NCBI GenBank assembly: GCA_002309475.1 | Contig: DBXJ01000031.1 | Coordinates: 1-9,028, forward strand | Origin: Bacteroidales bacterium UBA1215 | Lineage (GTDB): Bacteria > Bacteroidota > Bacteroidia > Bacteroidales > WCHB1-69 | Reading direction: 5' to 3' | DNA length: 9,028 bases | Shown here: piece after piece, positions 7,010 to 9,028 of the stretch | How positions within the stretch are numbered: the first letter of the stretch is position 1 | Layout: each line of letters starts with the position of its first letter | Notes under the pieces: model-generated | What the model saw: only the letters and a program-made list of their open reading frames with translations | Told to the model about the DNA's origin: nothing | Databases searched by the model: none | Program-made: the position numbers and the translations under genes

Positions 7010-7945
7010 TCAGATAAAACTTTTCTCTGCCAACTGACAAGTTGCAGATAAGAATTCATCACCTTGTTGCCGTAACAATTGCTGCAAACCGTCATCGGAG
7101 AGAGGTACAAAATGATAAAAATATTTCCATAGTTCCTTCAATCTGTTGACAATAATTGTTTGGCAAGGAAAATATTGCTGATAAGCACTTATGAGATCTT
7201 GATAAAATGTGGCAAAACGCTTGTTTTTTTCTTCGGCGGAAATCATATTTCCTTTAATTTCTTCCAATAAAAAAGGATTTTGCAACATACCCCGCCCCAA
7301 CATGACAGCACGAAGATTCGGGAATTGCTGTATGACAGAGCAAAAATCTTCTTTTGTAAAAACATCTCCATTGTAGCATAGTGGCAGGCGGCAAACCTGA
7401 TAGCAAGTTTGAAACGCTTGTCTATCGACTTTACCTTCATATTGTTGTACTCCCAAACGGGCATGAATAATCACCTCATCCAAAGGATAGTTGTTCACCC
7501 GATTTAAAATAGCAATGGATTCTTCGGCAGAAAACATGCCTAAACGCATCTTTAAAGAAAATTTTACCGGAGAGGTTTCACATACTCGGTCAACAATTTG
7601 CTCTATTTCATCCTCGAACGGCATTAGCCCGCAGGCACGCCTTTTGCGGGTGATTTTCGGCATGGGACAACCTAAATTCAAATTCACTTTTTCAAAACCC
7701 AAATCGTAGAGAAAACAAGTGGTATATACAATTGAATTGATTTCATTGCCGATAATTTGCGGAATTATTTCACAAGTATTTTCTTTTGGAAAAATATCCC
7801 GCATGGCGGTCTGTTTTAATTGATGCAGTTGTTGAGCGGGTATAAACGGCAAAAACACAGCATCAAAACCGCCGAAATGCTTCATAAATACAAGCCGGAA
7901 CTGCCTGCATCCAAGTCCGTGAAATGGTGCGAAATATATTTTCAT
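7010..7945 (-). CDS. dus: tRNA-dihydrouridine synthase family protein
   Basis: This 311-residue protein has the usual length for the Dus family, FMN enzymes that reduce uridines in the tRNA D-loop to dihydrouridine in the cytoplasm. It begins with the beta/alpha-barrel first strand IYFAPFHGLG (3-12) and carries N90-L-G-C-P94, in which Cys93 is the catalytic-acid position. It also has LKMRLG (131-136, with the FMN-contacting Lys132), IHARLG (160-165, at the conserved HxR FMN site), YNGDV (191-195) and MLGRGMLQNP (215-224, phosphate-binding). A helical C-terminal part follows (about 240-305), as in other Dus proteins. The motif after His-x-Arg reads Leu-Gly rather than the Thr-Arg common in E. 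coli Dus enzymes, so this is a divergent subgroup and the modified position cannot be assigned. The ATG directly follows a -7 promoter box, implying a very short or absent leader. Confidence 0.9.
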   Translation of the reverse strand: MKIYFAPFHGLGCRQFRLVFMKHFGGFDAVFLPFIPAQQLHQLKQTAMRDIFPKENTCEIIPQIIGNEINSIVYTTCFLYDLGFEKVNLNLGCPMPKITRKRRACGLMPFEDEIEQIVDRVCETSPVKFSLKMRLGMFSAEESIAILNRVNNYPLDEVIIHARLGVQQYEGKVDRQAFQTCYQVCRLPLCYNGDVFTKEDFCSVIQQFPNLRAVMLGRGMLQNPFLLEEIKGNMISAEEKNKRFATFYQDLISAYQQYFPCQTIIVNRLKELWKYFYHFVPLSDDGLQQLLRQQGDEFLSATCQLAEKSFI

Positions 7946-7949
7946 GATG

Positions 7950-7957
7950 CAAAATTA
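7950..7957 (-). promoter_or_regulatory. Possible -7 box for the dus-family gene
   Basis: The minus strand reads TAATTTTG, an exact TAnnTTTG match, ending only 4 nt before the ATG at 7945. No TTTG lies at the expected distance upstream. If it is used, transcription would begin at or next to the start codon, giving a nearly leaderless mRNA; otherwise the real start may lie further downstream. Confidence 0.4.
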
Positions 7958-7991
7958 GCAAAAAAATATACATAAAGTCCTTTTTTTTTAT

Positions 7992-7999
7992 TACCTTTG
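7992..7999 (+). promoter_or_regulatory. -7 promoter box for the dipeptidyl peptidase gene
   Basis: The sequence TACCTTTG matches the Bacteroidota -7 consensus exactly and lies 19 nt before the ATG at 8019. A run of nine T (7981-7989) fills part of the spacer. No clear TTTG -33 element is present, so strength cannot be judged. The leader is short and has no Shine-Dalgarno site. Confidence 0.55.
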
Positions 8000-8018
8000 C
8001 AGATTAAATCGTTAGAAA

Positions 8019-9028
8019 ATGAAAATAAAATATTATCTATTCACATGCATGGTTGTCGTATTTTCCACGACACTTTTCGGACAAAAAACTATCACAGTAG
8101 AAGACATTTGGAAAAATTACAAGTTCTATCATCAGGGAATTCCCGGCTTCAACACAACTCCGGATGGTGACTACTACACCACTATGAATCGTTTAGCGAT
8201 AGAAAAATTCAAATTCGTCAATAGTGAAAAAACTGCCACATTGCTCAACAATGCAGACTTAAAAGCCATGAACAGTCCTTTTCAAATAAAAGACATTCAA
8301 GACTATTCTTTCGACAATAGTGTCAAAAAGATATTGGTAGCCACACAATTGGAGAGCATCTACAGACGTTCGTCCAAAGCTTTCTACTATGTGGTTGACT
8401 TAGAAAAGAAAACCGTTGTCGCTGTAGCCGATTCCTCCTTGGGAAAACAAAGTTTTGCCACCTTCTCGCCGGATGGTAGCAAAGTAGCCTTTGTACGTGG
8501 CAACAATTTGTTTATGAAAGACTTGAACAGCCAAACAGAAATACAAATCACCAAAGATGGATTAGACAGACATATTATCAACGGCATGGCGGACTGGGTA
8601 TATGAAGAAGAATTGGATATGAGCCAGTGCTTTTATTGGTCGCCCGATGGAGAAAACATCGCTTTTCTTCGCTTTGACGAAAGTCGCGTGAAAGAATTCA
8701 CCCTCACCTACTACGGCGGACTCTATCCATACGAATATCGCTACAAATATCCAAAAGCAGGAGAAGACAATTCATTGGTAAACGTATTAGTATATAATGT
8801 AAAGAACAATCGTTTGCAAACTCTTGATTTGGGTGACAATAGCAACTGCTATTTTCCGAGAATTTATTGGTTGCCCAATGCCACCGATTTGATAGTGGTA
8901 AAAATGAACCGCCATCAAAACAAATTGGAATTTTTCCGCTACAACACCCTTTCACAAGTCAAAGATTTAGTCTATACTGACGAAAACGAACGTTGGTTGG
9001 ATGTTACCCACGACTATTATTTTCTCAA
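8019..9028 (+). CDS. Dipeptidyl peptidase IV-family serine peptidase (S9B), N-terminal part
   Basis: The ATG at 8019 opens a frame of 336 codons that runs off the right edge. It starts with a signal peptide (MKIKYY, hydrophobic core to about 20, likely cut near Gly21-Gln22), so the enzyme is exported, probably to the periplasm. The rest is the DPP IV N-terminal beta-propeller. It includes blade motifs FSPDGSKVAF (149-158) and WSPDGENIAFLRFDES (207-222) and the hallmark DWVYEEE (192-198), whose last two Glu match the pair that binds the substrate N-terminus in DPP IV (Glu205/Glu206 in the human enzyme). DPP IV removes X-Pro or X-Ala dipeptides from peptide N-termini and supports peptide use in many Bacteroidota. 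Family members usually exceed 700 residues, so the C-terminal alpha/beta-hydrolase domain with the Ser-Asp-His triad must lie beyond the window. It has its own promoter box and diverges from the dus-family gene. Confidence 0.92.
   Translation, partial: MKIKYYLFTCMVVVFSTTLFGQKTITVEDIWKNYKFYHQGIPGFNTTPDGDYYTTMNRLAIEKFKFVNSEKTATLLNNADLKAMNSPFQIKDIQDYSFDNSVKKILVATQLESIYRRSSKAFYYVVDLEKKTVVAVADSSLGKQSFATFSPDGSKVAFVRGNNLFMKDLNSQTEIQITKDGLDRHIINGMADWVYEEELDMSQCFYWSPDGENIAFLRFDESRVKEFTLTYYGGLYPYEYRYKYPKAGEDNSLVNVLVYNVKNNRLQTLDLGDNSNCYFPRIYWLPNATDLIVVKMNRHQNKLEFFRYNTLSQVKDLVYTDENERWLDVTHDYYFL

Overview
The window looks like a chromosomal segment from a low-GC member of the Bacteroidota. The evidence is the set of Bacteroidota-type promoter boxes (TAnnTTTG, one with a perfectly spaced upstream TTTG), the absence of clear Shine-Dalgarno sites, and the gene content: a Bacteroidota-style MBOAT/SGNH cluster, a secreted MORN-repeat protein and a DPP IV-type dipeptidyl peptidase.

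Left to right: the first 22 bases are the 5' part of a minus-strand tRNA gene cut by the window edge, with its own promoter box at 37-44. From 6250 down to 143 lies a very tight minus-strand cluster of four genes. In transcription order these are a membrane-anchored SGNH-fold protein, a secreted SGNH-fold protein, an AlgI-type MBOAT O-acyltransferase and a secreted protein with about 18 MORN-type repeats. Junctions are +1 nt, a 14-nt overlap and +1 nt, and a strong promoter sits just before the first gene (TTTG-N19-TATCTTTG, 6283-6313). A plus-strand orphan gene for an exported 199-residue protein (6388-6987) diverges from this operon and is visibly more AT-rich than its neighbours. It converges on a minus-strand dihydrouridine synthase-family gene (7010-7945). 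A 73-bp intergenic spacer with a promoter-like box on each strand then leads to the plus-strand start of a DPP IV-family peptidase that runs off the right edge.

How the genes may work together (inference): the MBOAT protein would pass acyl groups, probably acetyl, across the inner membrane. The two exported SGNH proteins would transfer or remove them on an extracytoplasmic glycan, as in AlgI/AlgJ/AlgX or PatA/PatB systems. The MORN protein is co-transcribed and exported, but its role is unknown. The acceptor glycan cannot be read from the window, because no glycosyltransferase or polymerase gene is present. The dus and dpp4 genes appear to be unrelated housekeeping or nutritional genes.

No mobile element, CRISPR array or phage gene is visible, and no stretch over 300 bases lacks a gene.
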